DNA from: Choanephora cucurbitarum
Taxonomy: Eukaryota > Mucoromycota > Mucoromycetes > Mucorales > Choanephoraceae
NCBI GenBank assembly: GCA_025331435.1
Contig: JAIWNI010000101.1
Span: 1 to 64,000 of the forward strand
Reading direction: 5' to 3'
DNA: 64,000 bases
Shown: piece by piece, positions 10,245 to 22,117 of the stretch
How the letters are laid out: each line of letters starts with the position of its first letter
Position numbering within the stretch: position 1 is the stretch's first letter
The notes under the pieces: model-generated
What the model was told of the DNA's origin: nothing
Databases searched by the model: none
Seen by the model: only the letters and a program-made list of their open reading frames with translations
Translations under genes and position numbers: made by a program

Positions 10245-11951
10245 TTATTGAATGAGAACAGCTGCTACAATGATACCCTCAGAAAAAAAAAAGGATGGCT
10301 TCTGCTTGTACTTACCTCTGCTTTCTACTAAAGTACACTGGTAAATCACTGACTCACAAGTCTTTTCAAATATATAGTGGTTGTTGGATGAAGTGAGGGT
10401 GATATTGATGTTAATGAAGCATCTCCTGATCAGTGTAGTGTCGGTTCTTTTGTAGATTTCTTGTCTGGACATTGTACGCCGAACATACTCTGTCTCTTCC
10501 GTACAGCTCATGTCTGCTGAAGTGCTACTCTCCTCATTTTTCTTTCCCTCCAATACACACAGATAGCGTTCCATTCCTCTCTAAGTTTCTCCGGTCCTAG
10601 CGGAACATAGTGTTCTTGTATTTCTCTCTCTCTCCATGAATATTGGTGCATTTTGAACTCAAGATAACATGGTTGCTTAGGATGTCTTGAAATAATCGAA
10701 TGTATTCAGTAGGATTATTGTGCTCGTACTTTACTCAGAGGTTGTTCATTTCAGGATAACTTCGAGGTTGTATAAATTGCTTTCCATACACAAATCCATC
10801 GATTGCTTTCCAATGATTATCTGCCATATCTCTATAGTTTTGGATTGATGGAGCATTGCCATCTGAAAAGTAGTGACTGACTTTGATTTAGCTTGAGTTT
10901 ATGCTGATGGCACAAGTCAAGCCACATGGAAGGAAATAAAGAAAAAGATCGCTGTCATCTTCCATAGCCTGACAGAAAAGGATTTCTCTTTGAGACTGAT
11001 TGAGGTCTTGTTTATATCTTGCTTTCCAGAATTCAGTGAAAGATCGAGCTGAGAAAAATGACTGGACTTTTTTTATTTTGCTTCTTTTTAACTTGATTGG
11101 ATTGCGTACAATAGTCGGTTTGACGTATACCCTACGTGTGCGAGATAATACACTTTGCCAATGTAATCAGATGCAACAGTTGGGTTCTCATGTTGTAGCA
11201 CAATGAAAGACTTGATGGGAAGAACCAAGTCAGCACCCATTTGCTCTGAATAGACATAGCTTTTGACCCAAAAGTCCCATACTTTGATGCAAACATTGCA
11301 CCGGTCAAAAAGACCAGTTATGATATGATATCATTGATCTGATGAAAGCCTCCAATCATAAATAAGGTTGGTATTTTGATTGTCGTCAAAGGACGACAAG
11401 CGTTTCACAGATTCATTTATAAAGCTAGTAAGCACTACTTTGTTGCTTTCGGGTATAACAGTAACATTGTATTTGACTTCATCTGTAAACAATGTTTCAG
11501 GCATCAACTAAACACAGCTGCTCAAGCTGTCTCCTACCATAAACAACTGTGAGAAATGGTCATGTTTGGGTAATCGAATGAGTCTTTTCTTGATCTTAGA
11601 ACAAGCTGGGCCAATACCCCCAGCTAGTTGATTTATCTGGTATTGCTGAAAAGAAACTTGCTAATTCAAGATTGAATATGCAGATTTGCTGCTGAGACTT
11701 CAAATTGCTTACAGTAGTATCAAAACTAATATACTTTGTGATATTTGAATTCAAGAAGAATCGTCTCAGCATAATGTAACCTAAGCTAAACACATATATC
11801 TATTACAGATTGATAACCGCAAATTCGTCATCATCAAAAACACACCAGAGATTGGAACATCAGCTATCTCTCCTGTAAGCTGAATTCGTTCGATCGTTCC
11901 GTCTCTCTCCATCTTATAAAGGGCACGGTACATGTGTTCATTGTTTGGATC

Positions 11952-11990
<39 letters not shown>

Positions 11991-12215
11991 GCTATAGACA
12001 GAATAATCTCTTGCCTTTAAAAACATACTAGTGACATCTATAGTGTAATGGAAATAGGGAAAGCTTGAATAGATTTTATTCAGGCTAAGAACAGTGACGT
12101 TGAAAGTGGCTTTCACGACGGCACCATCATAGCTAGAATAGCCTAGGTATGTTTTATCTATCACACTGTACTCTGCTGAATTGCTGCCGTGATAGTGTTT
12201 TGTAACATAAGCCAT
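10245..12215 (-). pseudogene. Decayed intron-containing gene, family unknown
   Basis: Reading down from 12215, the first exon-like frame starts MAYVTKHYHGSNSAEYSVID and is cut by a GA-repeat (11959-11987). From about 11600 to about 10700 one frame keeps giving protein-like sequence (LMPETLFTDEVKYNVTVIPE, IKVWDFWVKSYVYSEQMGAD, FTEFWKARYKQDLNQSQRE, YRDMADNHWKAIDGFVYGKQ) but is interrupted by a TAG and two TGA codons. An intron-like GTTAAA...CTCAG segment (about 11096-11053) keeps the frame. The piece EHYVPLGPEKLREEWNAICV lies in a shifted frame. The combination of in-frame stops, a frameshift and a microsatellite inside the frame points to a pseudogene. The family is not recognised. Confidence 0.5.
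11959..11987. repeat. (AG)n microsatellite
   Basis: About 14 AG units in an unbroken run. On the minus strand it reads as a Ser-Leu repeat inside the decayed frame at 11781-12215. Confidence 0.9.
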
Positions 12216-13640
12216 GTATTCTTTTTTTGGTGGATATATCTAGCATCAGAGTAGTTGTTTCACCATAATCCTCACAAAATACTGGATATATAAAAATGTT
12301 TTTTTTTTTTTTTTTTTTTTTTGCTAGAACAACTATCTAGCCTCTTTTTTCTGGCCGCTCTTCTGTTGCTTTTTTCTCTGAATCCAGACGAAACAGTCCA
12401 TTCTCGGCCAAGATTTTCTTAAATGTAAGGAAGTGAGGGTATCTCCATAGCTATTGATGTGGTGTCTATCAAAGCCTCAGGTTTTGTCGTCTTTTTCTTC
12501 TTATTTAATAGAAAGATAAAAATTAAAAGAAAAGAAAGGTCTACCACAAATCACTCAATATTTGTTATTGTTCATGGTAAGAAAATGATCTTGTTGAGCT
12601 GTGTCTGTACAGTCAACAAATGACCAATAACATATAGATTGAGCATCTTTCTCTGTAACATATCCATGTTTTTTTTTTCAGTTATCAAGACAAAAAGAGG
12701 CTTTGGTTACAGGATTGCTTCAAAAGTAACACATTTGAGCCAGCAGAGTAGTAATATGTTTACATTGAAAAGCAAGAGTTTATCCAATGAACGCATTCCA
12801 ACCATAGCTAGATGAGATGCTCGCATGCCTAAAAATAAAACAAGAAATAAGCCAAAGCTTATATGGCTTAAAGTGTCATTGCTTTGAACCTATTCCTTAA
12901 GAAAATCATGTTCTGAAACCAAAAGCAGCGGGGTAAGTTATCATTGACATTGTATCACTTTCGTTTATTTTATTCTGATTTTTTCTCTCTCTATTAAAAA
13001 GGAGTTTATCTGTCAAAATGCATGAATAAAATAGACTTTACTGCTGATACAGGCATTTGGGACAATACAAGAAACACTCGTTTGTATTACAATTGATGAT
13101 GGAAAAAAAAACAGAGTGAGAGATAGAAGCTTATTTTTAGGTGTTCAAAAGTGATGAATTTCATCTTTTTTTTTTCTTTTTTTCTAAGGTAGCCTTTCTT
13201 TGATGTTTAAGATTAGTGATAATTAGTTGCTTATTTTGCAAGTCATGACTGTTGTTGAGATGATAAGTTTTTTTCCGAGTTGTGAGCATTTTGAAGTACG
13301 TGTCTAAGCAAAAAGATAACTATGAATGCTTTGGTTTATGTAGATCAAAAGGAATGAGGTTGATATGATATGTAGCATCTCAAAGGTCACTATTTTACCG
13401 TGCTCTGGTTTCATTGTTTAGTTTGAATAAAGTCAAAGGCTTGTTTTTGTGTAAGGGTTTAATGCCAGCAAGAAGTCGATTTATTTGTTTAGGCAAGTAA
13501 TGAAGATGGTGACAGTTTAAATGAAATGATTGATATAGACACAATAAGAATAAGTGATTAATGGATACAGTTATAAGAGAATAATATAGTAATAGTAGCT
13601 GGGCATAATAGTAGCAGAAACAGTAGGCAAGAGAAGTAGC
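12216..13640. other. Intergenic DNA with a 24-T tract
   Basis: Low-complexity A/T-rich DNA. A run of 24 T bases lies at 12299-12322. No convincing coding frame was seen. Confidence 0.5.
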
Positions 13641-13915
13641 TTTAGAGACAATAGAGGCAGCTTTTATAGAGACAATAAAGGTAGCTTATATAGAGACAAT
13701 AAAGGTAGCTTATATAGAGACAATAAAGGTAGCTTGTATAGACACAGTAAAAATAGCTTGTAGAGACACAGTAAAAATAGCTTGGATAGAGACAATAGAG
13801 GCAGCTTGGATAGAGACAATAGAGGCAGCTTGGATAGAGACAATAGAGGCAGCTTGGATAGAGACACAGTAAAAATAGCTTGTAGAGACACAGTAGAGAC
13901 GCAGTAGAGATAGTT
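13641..13915. repeat. Minisatellite, about 11 copies of a 22-26 bp unit
   Basis: The unit is close to TAGAGACAATAAAGGTAGCTT followed by two to four bases. Copies fall into subtypes: three with AATAAAGGTAGC, three or four with AATAGAGGCAGC, and others with ACAGTAAAAATAGC. Neighbouring copies of the same subtype show stepwise duplication. On the minus strand the array is open and would give an 8-residue repeat like LPLLSLYK, but the hydrophobic, monotonous product and lack of a partner sequence argue against a real protein. Confidence 0.85.
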
Positions 13916-16237
13916 ATGGACCGAGAAATAGAAAGTTGTAGGCAGAGTTTGAGATGTTCATCAGTAGCGGAGACACATGGCAGACAAGACAAGGAGGAGA
14001 ACGCAGAGGATAAGCCTTTTTTTTCCTTGTTAAAAGAAAAAAAGCTTAGTTCTGTTCGCACTTTCTCACTTCCTGGTAAACACTTATCAGTCAGCTAACG
14101 GGAATTGTACAAGTATGTCTGCACCTACTTCCCTATCCGCAACCTCAAAGTACTCACACATGGATTGCTATCAGACCAGGGCGCTTGTTTGCCTTTCCTT
14201 ACTATGAGTACTTCCTGGTCTATCGATAACAGAGGAGTCGTCTGAAGAAGGGACTAGCCTATGACAAGTAATTCGCCTCTATTGGAGTGTGAAAGGCAGC
14301 ATCAGCCTTTGTTCTCAACCTGTACAAGTTCATAGGAGACAACCAAAGTAGAAGAGATTTGACTTGAAAGACACAGTAAGTAGGCGCATTCACAAGGGAT
14401 GTATTGGTAAGCTTGGAAGAATCTAGACTAAAGAAAAGAAGTATGGTGAGTAACGTTTCGTTTAAAGAAGAGTGTTTGGATACTTGCTTTTGATATGATT
14501 GAAGTGATGCTTTGCCAAGAAATGAATTGATTTTTTTTTTGTAAAGAAAAGAAAAGAAAAAAAAAGATTTCAACGCGCATGTTATAAATGCCAAAAAAAA
14601 AGGCTAAAGTAGTTATCCAATCAGAGTTTAGCATCATTATCTTGTTCTAGTGTATGCTTAATGTAAAGGAAAAAGAAAAAAGAAAGCAGAGGGAATGTAT
14701 ATTAATGCCAACTTTATTTTGACAGCCAAACTCCTCTTTAACTTTTAGACATTTGTTTGATAGTCAGATAACTTTATGATTATCATCACTTTTTATTTCC
14801 CTTTATCTTGAGTAGTCAGAAAAAAAAAAGGGTAATCAATCTTTGGCCTTTTTTTTTTCTTTCTAAAAGAAAAAAGACACGCTCTTTGCATGAGGGAAAA
14901 AAAAGGCGCGATGCGAAAATCGCTCTTCTTTTTTCTCTGCCAATCTTGGATTTCTCCAAAAATCAAAACACGCTTTTTTTTAGGTACGCTTTTTTTTTAG
15001 GCACACTCTTTTTTTTTTTATGAATGCAGCTGTCAAATGTCAATAATCTTGTTACTTCTTTTTCATATCGACACCACTATTTTATCTTTGATCTTTTGCT
15101 TTCTTTAATAACTAGCAATCGTAGAATTGGCATGGTAAGGACGCTATTTTCATTGTATTCATGAACAATAAATCAGCATAAACCATTCAAAAGCAGTATC
15201 CATATTTTTTTGCTGGGTCCTGTTTCTTGAGCCAATCAGAATTCAGTATTTTTCCCTAAAAAAAGAAAAAAAAATAGAACTATCGAGGTGAAGAGAGTCA
15301 GATATGATACAAGACCGTTCATTATCATGTATCTGCATCATAATGCATACGGCATGCAGTTCATGTGTTTGCCCACTTTGATATAAAAGGAAAGTATAAT
15401 GGGTATTGTAAACCTAAAATCATAATAGAGTTTTATCTTTGTACTATCTATATTGCAAAAGAAAAAAAAAATCGCTGTACTAAAAAGGAGAGAGAGATAG
15501 GCGATAGTATTGAAATCGGGTCTAGGCAACAGATAACATGGAGCTTTAAAAGTGAAAAGCAAATCACATGAAAAATCAATTTTCATGGGATCTAAACAAT
15601 AAATGACCAATTCTAGAAAAATCGAATAGTTAGTTATCTTTAGCAATAGTAGATGTACTTTATCACTTTGTAGACACAGGAGTAAATTCGAGCGTATGTT
15701 CAGAACTGAATTGCCTGAGGATAAAGCTTCTAGTAGGTAGAAAAGAGGTTCAAGGGTATAGAAAGCAGTAGTATTCTTTTTCAATGTTAGTAAAGTGTAA
15801 TCCTTATGTAATAATACAAACAAACGATCCTTAGAGACCCTTTGAGAGATACCTTTTTAGGCGATAGTGCCGCGGTTGGGGGGGGGAGAGAGACGAGTTA
15901 GTAAACTGAGGTGGAGTGTGGTCGCCAAAGATTCTAGCAGTTGCCATATAGAATATACAGTTTACATCTTTTACAAAACGACAAAGAATATAGGATTCAT
16001 ACAAAATGAAAGAAAATAGTTTTTAGAGAGGTGAAAATAAAAGAAGGAATCGATGTGACACAAGTCAGCTGAAATCACCATGGGATCAGCCTTTTCCTTT
16101 GATCAACTAACCAATACCCCTATCTTTTTTTCTTAAGTACGTGAGTTTTTCTCATGCTCCTTTTCTCTTTTTTTTTTCTTCTCTTCTTTATCTCTCTTTC
16201 AGTCTATTTTATTTTCATACACAAACCAAAACAACAA
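13916..16237. other. Intergenic low-complexity DNA
   Basis: A/T-rich with many A and T runs (for example 14800-15020). A run of nine G bases lies at about 15879-15887. Open frames here, such as the minus frame at 15338-15823, are Phe/Leu/Tyr-rich and look like chance. Confidence 0.5.
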
Positions 16238-16352
16238 GTCAAAAACTCTGGTCAAAAAAAATGTCAAGAACTCTCAGAAAAAAAAAAGTCAAAAACTCAA
16301 GCTAAAAAATAGTCAAAGACTCTGGTTAAAAAAAATGTCAAGAACTCAAGTC
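16238..16352. repeat. Tandem repeat, about 4.6 copies of a 24-25 bp unit
   Basis: Units begin GTCAA(A/G)(A/G)ACTC and end in a run of A: GTCAAAAACTCTGG, GTCAAGAACTCTCAG, GTCAAAAACTCAAGC, GTCAAAGACTCTGG, GTCAAGAACTCAAGTC. No coding frame is apparent. Confidence 0.75.
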
Positions 16353-18049
16353 AGGAAACACGTCTATGTTAAGGTAAGTACTGATAAACTTTTGACTTTG
16401 TTCATTTGATTGACTTTTTTTTTCTTGTTCGTATAGGTATGAACCAACAAGAAACAACACTTACTTGGTGCAAGACTGCCTCATCTTACCTGGAAAAATC
16501 TCTTACTCTGGTTAGCCAACGATTAAAGTAGTCAAGAATCTGTCCTGTCATGGTTTACAAGCCTCATTTCAAGTGAGCACGTCTAGGTCACCATTTACTG
16601 TAATCAAGACTGGTCTACTACAAGAACGTTGTGGTGTTCAGCAAGTACTCATGCTACGGTACCAAGCACAAACACAAGCAAAGCATTTCAACAACCAAAG
16701 CAAAAATGTTTGTCACAAGAAAAAAAAAGAAGAAATCCTTTCAGCCCTGGCAAGTGGGCAACTCTCTAACAAAGCGTCAAAACCAAAGCCCACTTGCCTT
16801 CCACTTGCCTCCCACGCGCCTTCCCCACAAGAAGCAAACAAAAGGGAAGGTTGCAACCTCAAGACGTTAGGGTCCTGGTAATCCTGGCGGTCCTGGTGAC
16901 TCTGGTCGTCCTATCTTGGCAGGCTTGAACCAATCGGCGATTGCCTCTACCAAGGGGGATGTCTCTGGCGGCGCCTACGAACGCGGGTCTCTCTCATATC
17001 AAGTTGGATGCCTCTGGTTGATCTCCAAAGTACTCACTTTCTTGTTAGACACTTTGTGGTGTAAATCGAAAGCTCCCCTTCTCACATATACTATTCATAT
17101 AATATATGCACATACTATCCATATAGTATATGCACATATTATTCATATAGTATATGCACATACTATTTTTTTTATATATATAGTATCCACATACTGTTAT
17201 TTCTCACTGGTTTGGCCAGTCTACTCGTTTGGTACCACTATACATTGTTTCTCTGTTGTCTTGGTTTACCAGGACTGACACAATGGTCTTCTTCTGAAGC
17301 CTACTTTTTATGATTTTTCCGTGCTTATGCTTCTGGAGATACTGCGGGACTGGGGGGAAACAGAATCGCCATGCGGAAGGCTTGGTATGTGGGGGGATTC
17401 GGTAGTAGTAGGTTGTTCGTCAGAGCATTCTCTGCGGTGGGGGTGATTGCTGTGCGGTTCTTGTCCTGTTCAAGGTAGGCGGTCGGGGTCATTGGGACTG
17501 TTTGGATTATTGGGACTCTTTAGATCTTGGGGGGGGGGTAGTAGTTTGACTAAAGAAAAAAAAAAAACTCCCAAAGGCTCATCTACTTCTATAAAGCTTT
17601 GTATCAAGAAACAAAAATAAATAAATACATATATTTGTCATAACTTCATGTCTTTCTCACTTGTGTGTTTACTATTATTTAATAAACTACCTTTTTTCTT
17701 TTCAAAGCATATAAAAGAAAAATAAATTCCTTTATTATCAATTAGTCTATGCTCTCCATCTATTGTTGGGATAGCTGCTGCTTTTATACATATGAAATCA
17801 ACCCAACATACACGCAACAAGCACTTGCTTTCTCTTTGTCTCTAGAAACAATTGTGTTGTGCCTTATTTATTTAAAACTCCAGTGAACCATTCAAACTCA
17901 TTTGCATTTCTTTTTTTCTTTCTCTTACTTTCTCTTGCTTTGAACAGCATATACTCTCTCACAATCTTACCACGCAGACAGACCTGACAACAAAATAACT
18001 TGGTTCACTTCCACTGTCTACACGAAGAGTACCAACATCAGAGATCACT
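16353..18049. other. Intergenic DNA with a G/C-richer patch
   Basis: Nothing clearly coding. At 16860-17000 there is a short collagen-like stretch (GPGNPGGPGDSGRP in one frame) without a surrounding gene. At 17350-17540 there are several G runs of five to ten, unlike the rest of the window. Confidence 0.4.
17090..17170. repeat. Tandem repeat, 3.4 copies of a 24-bp unit
   Basis: The units start at 17090, 17114 and 17138 and read ACTATTCATATA(A/G)TATATGCACAT with one or two differences. A partial fourth copy starts at 17162. Each unit contains a near-palindromic TATA core. Confidence 0.85.
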
Positions 18050-18717
18050 ACTTGCCTACATCCACCACCAAGAAAACAACCACCTGATCCTTTCATCTTT
18101 TCTTCGGCAGCTCACATCAAATGGTTTATGGAGGTGATAGGGCAGGGATTCAACTTACTATTAGAAGACATGTCCATCGCAAACGATGATGTTGATATCT
18201 ATTCTCGTTGGCTATTTGAGACTCAAGCGCGTCCTGCAGCCGTTACGCAGGAAGGCTTGGAGCAAGACTTTTATTAGATCATAGTGGATGTCAATATGTG
18301 GGATATCCTTAAGAATTGCTTTGGTCGTTGAATACACCACTCCAAGGCTATTCAACAATGGAATACAGCTTTACTGGCTCTCACAGAGTATGTTCAGCAA
18401 TTAGTGTATATAGAACAAGAGAAGGTCGAGGGTGTGTTTGTGAACGGACCCAACGTGGGGTCAGAATAGTCGAACGAATTTGCTCATTATGCTTGGCATC
18501 GTATCATCTATTTGATACCTCATCCACTCCAATTACCTAGCGAAAATTTCACATTGGTCATGCTGGGTATTGACAACCTTGTCGATACGTTTAACTTGAC
18601 CTTAAGTGGTTCTAATCAACAGAAAAGAAGCGAAAAAGGCAGTATCGACAGAATAAGCATAGCATCCCAAGATGTTCAAGAGCCTAAGAAGACCTGTCGA
18701 AAAGGATCGAGTTGATT
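18050..18717 (+). pseudogene. Decayed gene fragment, possibly a RalGAP/tuberin-like protein
   Basis: One frame carries a long protein-like sequence with three stops: TAG at 18275, a TGA about 50 bases on, and a TAG near 18468. Pieces read AAHIKWFMEVIGQGFNLLLE, YSRWLFETQARPAAVTQEGL, FAHYAWHRIIYLIPHPLQLP and ENFTLVMLGIDNLVDTFNLT. The pattern of tryptophan-containing helices, with WHR..LIPHP and a WLFE..RPAAV segment, recalls the N-terminal helical part of Ral/Rap GTPase-activating proteins. That assignment rests on memory of the family and is weak. There is no GAP domain here, so at best this is a fragment. Confidence 0.5.
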
Positions 18718-20112
18718 CCAAGACAGCATCCTCATGTTATTGTCTACTGTCTGTTTTGCTTTTAGGCAACAGAAAGATTTAGAATGTCTGATAACCTATG
18801 TGAGGTCATGGATGGACATAGTTCAATCAGCCCTTTTTTTCTTGAGAGCATTATTCATAGAGGAGGAGAAGGTTGATTAAAGTCGAGCATTTCAGGAGGA
18901 TGTCTAGTCAAAGTTTTGACTAACTGCAGATGAATGACTAGGAGCACTGAAGCCAGATAGTTCTGCATCAGGAGGAAGAGGTAGCGCTGATATCAACATC
19001 TTCTAGCAGGTGTTTATGTTTTGCATAGCACAGTCTTATTCTTCATGGTTAGTAAGTAATCTGAGCAAACAAAGGTAATCAAAGGTGGCCAAAGCTAAAT
19101 GTCTAATAAAAAATAAACAACAACATGTCTTTCTCTTGAGTAGTCTCTTTGGCCTAAGTACTTAAAAATCCACTGCTTCTCCTCCCATCAACCAATGTTG
19201 AGGAATAAGCGCACACCTGAATGATTGCTATTGATCTAAAATGCTTTGTACATCTATTATTGATTGTGATGAAAATAAACAGATTATCTCAATTCTTGGC
19301 TTTGGAGAGCCAATGTAGATAAATAAAGCGGAATGAGTTGGACTACAAAAGATCATAATGGGATTCTACCTCTCCGCCTAAATCCACTTCTTTGAAAGCT
19401 TTTTTCAGCTGATGGTGTACCCCCTCTCTACTGTTACTGTTACTGTTGCTGTTATGAGCGGTTGTATCGTTCATATCACTGCCTCACTGTTTATGCCTGG
19501 GATATGCCCCCATTGTCTCTGTTAGGTCAAGAGAGTTAAACAAAATTAAAGAGAAACTTTTGTTCAATACACGGATTGTATGTCAATATGTAAATTAAGT
19601 AGAGCGACATAACATAGGACTTGTATCTTATTTGGAATATGCTAGGCAATGCATTTTGCGATACTTTCAACACTAACAACACCAAGATCACCACTACAGC
19701 GACAACTATGACGACCACGACGATAACAATCACCATCACGAACCAAGAACCAGGTGCATGAATAGTGCGAACAGAATTATCAGCGCCAGACAAAAGGTCA
19801 GTAGGGGATCCAGAAGAACTTTCGGAAGAACCTCCAGAAGAAGATACAGCAGATTTGCATGAATTAAATCAGGTCAGCTATGGGTTTGTGTTCGTCCTTA
19901 TGTCTAAGTGCATACAAACACAGTTAGCTTTATAATAAATGCAAATTGTTGTAAGGCTGATGACTGATTGCTCCAAATTCTTAAAGAGCAAAGGGCAATG
20001 TTTTTTGACACTTAAGAAGCTCAAACTGCGCACCTTTTAACAAGGACATCTGATTTTTGTTTCCTAAAAGTCTCTTTGTTTATGTTTCAACCTTCTTTCC
20101 CTCTAATAAAAA
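18718..20112. other. Intergenic DNA
   Basis: No gene is supported. A minus-strand stretch at about 19860-19680 gives a Ser-rich segment followed by a long Val/Ile run that could be a membrane helix, but no start or upstream exon was found. Confidence 0.4.
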
Positions 20113-21804
20113 ATGTCTTCCTTAAATTATAAAGCTACTCTTCAAGCTAAAAACAAATATCTCAAGTTCTTCTGTGATAACCCAGTATCAGAATGGGACT
20201 TTGAAACTTTAAAGACATATCTAGAAACAAAAAAGAGCTTATGCTAAAGAATGTTCACATTGACTGCTTGAATACAGTAAAAGACAACTCAAAAGATATA
20301 ACGAATGACGTTGCGAAGCACATTGGTAGATTGTTGACCATAAATGAAAAAGAAAACCTTGCTTCAACAGTTGTAAGTAGAATTTTATTTTTCTTTTTAA
20401 TATATGGAATTATTTTCTTGTCCTTATAGAACCATTACTAATCTGAGGATGTTGTAAGTATTCTTTGGTTGGCGCACAATATATCAGTGAAATAACACTA
20501 TGATTGATAGGTGCAAGCAGCCACTGTAGCCATCGATAACAGGAAAACCAAGAAGCAGAGGGTACAAGTCAACAGTTAGATGGCTAGTCTATTTTTAATA
20601 GTTGCTTTGACGTGTTTGCAGATATGCCACGAAATTCGCACAGAGAAAAAAGCAAGGGAAGAAAAGAAGAAAGAAGATGATGCAGATTGGCTTGAAATAA
20701 TTTCACAGATATAGGTAAGTAGAATAAAGAGGAACAGAATAAAGCGAAAAAGAGAATGCTCACGTTGTTTTATTTATGAAGTTCGGAGATGAATGAAGTA
20801 ATCAGAAGAGCTCCCAAGATGAAGTTGACAAATATTGAAATAAAAAGTAGCTTACCCAAGAAAATGTATATAAAAAAAAATAATGTGGTTTCCTTTTCTT
20901 TTGTTAAAGGAAAACTCTCTATTCTAATATAGAAACAATTAGCAACGTGATTCATAAAAGAAAGCTCTCTATCACTTACTCTGAGGCAGTGTATAACGAT
21001 CGCTTTGTCTTTCGTTTGATGGATATTTTACTTAATAAATTTGATGAAGATGTGCTGTCTCCCTTTTTTTTGCTTGGTGAAGGAAAACTCTTGGCAATGT
21101 CGAAGCAAGTAAAGACGATGAAGGTAGATCATTGTAAGATCTACAAGGCTGATGGCATTGTTCATATCAATGATGATTTGGAGTTGATGCTTGTAAGACC
21201 GCCTTTGACAATAGCAAAGGTATGCTTGCTCTGTTGGCAATGCTCAAGACAGTAGCAGACAAGTGCTACTTTGCTAGCTGCCAGAGCTTTAAGAAGCTCA
21301 AAGTTCTGTACTTGCAGCCTAGCGGTAAGAAATGCATTTTCACTTTAAGCTCTTGTGCCTCTTTCATTAATTAGCTTATATTTGTTTTCTCGTAAGACTG
21401 CTATGTTAGGTTATGGCAAATGAATTACAGCAAAAATGGCCACTACGAGTACATCCGTGTGGCTAAAGCTGTAGTGAGCGATGAAGAGAAAGAAGAAGAG
21501 GCTTGCTCGAGAAGCCTTAATCGATTTACTATGAAGATGAAGGTACGAATTGAATTGTTAGTTATCCAGTTAATCAAGTACACTGAAATCTCTATGGTAT
21601 ATAGGAGTGCCTGGCTGAATCTTTGGAGGCTATCAAGGTCTTACAAGAAGAGCGCGAAGAAAAGAAAGCAGAAGCAGAAAGTGACAGCTACAGTCACGGA
21701 GTGTATCTTTCGGACGCGATTTGTCCAAAGATCTTCAACATCTCACATGGAAAGCATTCGAGAGGTTTCTCTCAAAAAGCAAATGCATCACCTTACAGCC
21801 AGTG
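20113..21804 (+). pseudogene. Probable decayed multi-exon gene of a fungal family of unknown function
   Basis: From the ATG at 20113 (MSSLNYKATLQAKNKYLKFF) exon-like pieces follow with GT and AG borders between them: NVHIDCLNTVKDNSKDITND (from 20241), ICHEIRTEKKAREEKKKEDD (about 20620), SITYSEAVYNDRFVFRLMDI (from about 20965), MLALLAMLKTVADKCYFASC (about 21222) and ECLAESLEAIKVLQEEREEK (about 21606). Two frameshifts break it: at an A-run near 20232 and near 21215. The style (YSEAV..D..F....D.LL, GE.KL.AM..Q, KADG) resembles hypothetical proteins common in mucoralean genomes, a match from memory only. It could be a live gene with assembly errors in homopolymers. Confidence 0.5.
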
Positions 21805-22117
21805 ATTGTCCCTCTCCCTTTTTCCCTCTCTGGTTTCTTCTTGTCTTTTTCTGTTTTTTTAATTATTAAACATATCTTATACTCTTTCTTTAAAAGATGA
21901 ACATAACAATTTACTCCCGGTTACTTATTTAAAGCACACATATTGAAACAATAAAAGGCAAAAGCACTTAAGCTGTTCTTTATTGCTGAGAGTTGCTTTC
22001 GTCCAAAGCGTCCCAAACTACACAATGATAGAAATGATAAAATGATAGTAATCCTATCAGCTATCACTAAACTACCACAGCATTTTACTAAACACCATAG
22101 AATATTGCTTGTTTCTT
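21805..22117. other. Intergenic DNA between two decayed genes
   Basis: A/T-rich; nothing recognised. Confidence 0.4.

Noticed and set aside
13642..14061. Minus-strand frames through the minisatellite (Tyr-Leu-Cys and Leu-Ser-Leu repeats)
   Set aside because: They simply translate the tandem repeat; no signal peptide, splice context or non-repeat domain is attached.
15338..15823. Minus-strand frame of 161 codons
   Set aside because: Composition is dominated by Phe, Leu, Tyr and Ile without motifs; typical of A/T-rich non-coding DNA.
16573..17278. Plus-strand frames of 102 and 120 codons, with a collagen-like GPG stretch
   Set aside because: The second is built on the 24-bp tandem repeat, the first is Lys/Pro-rich without a start context, and the collagen-like part is only a few triplets.
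19536..19870. Minus-strand Ser-rich segment followed by a Val/Ile membrane-like run
   Set aside because: The Val/Ile run comes from a GAC/CAC-like low-complexity repeat, and no start codon or upstream exon is present.
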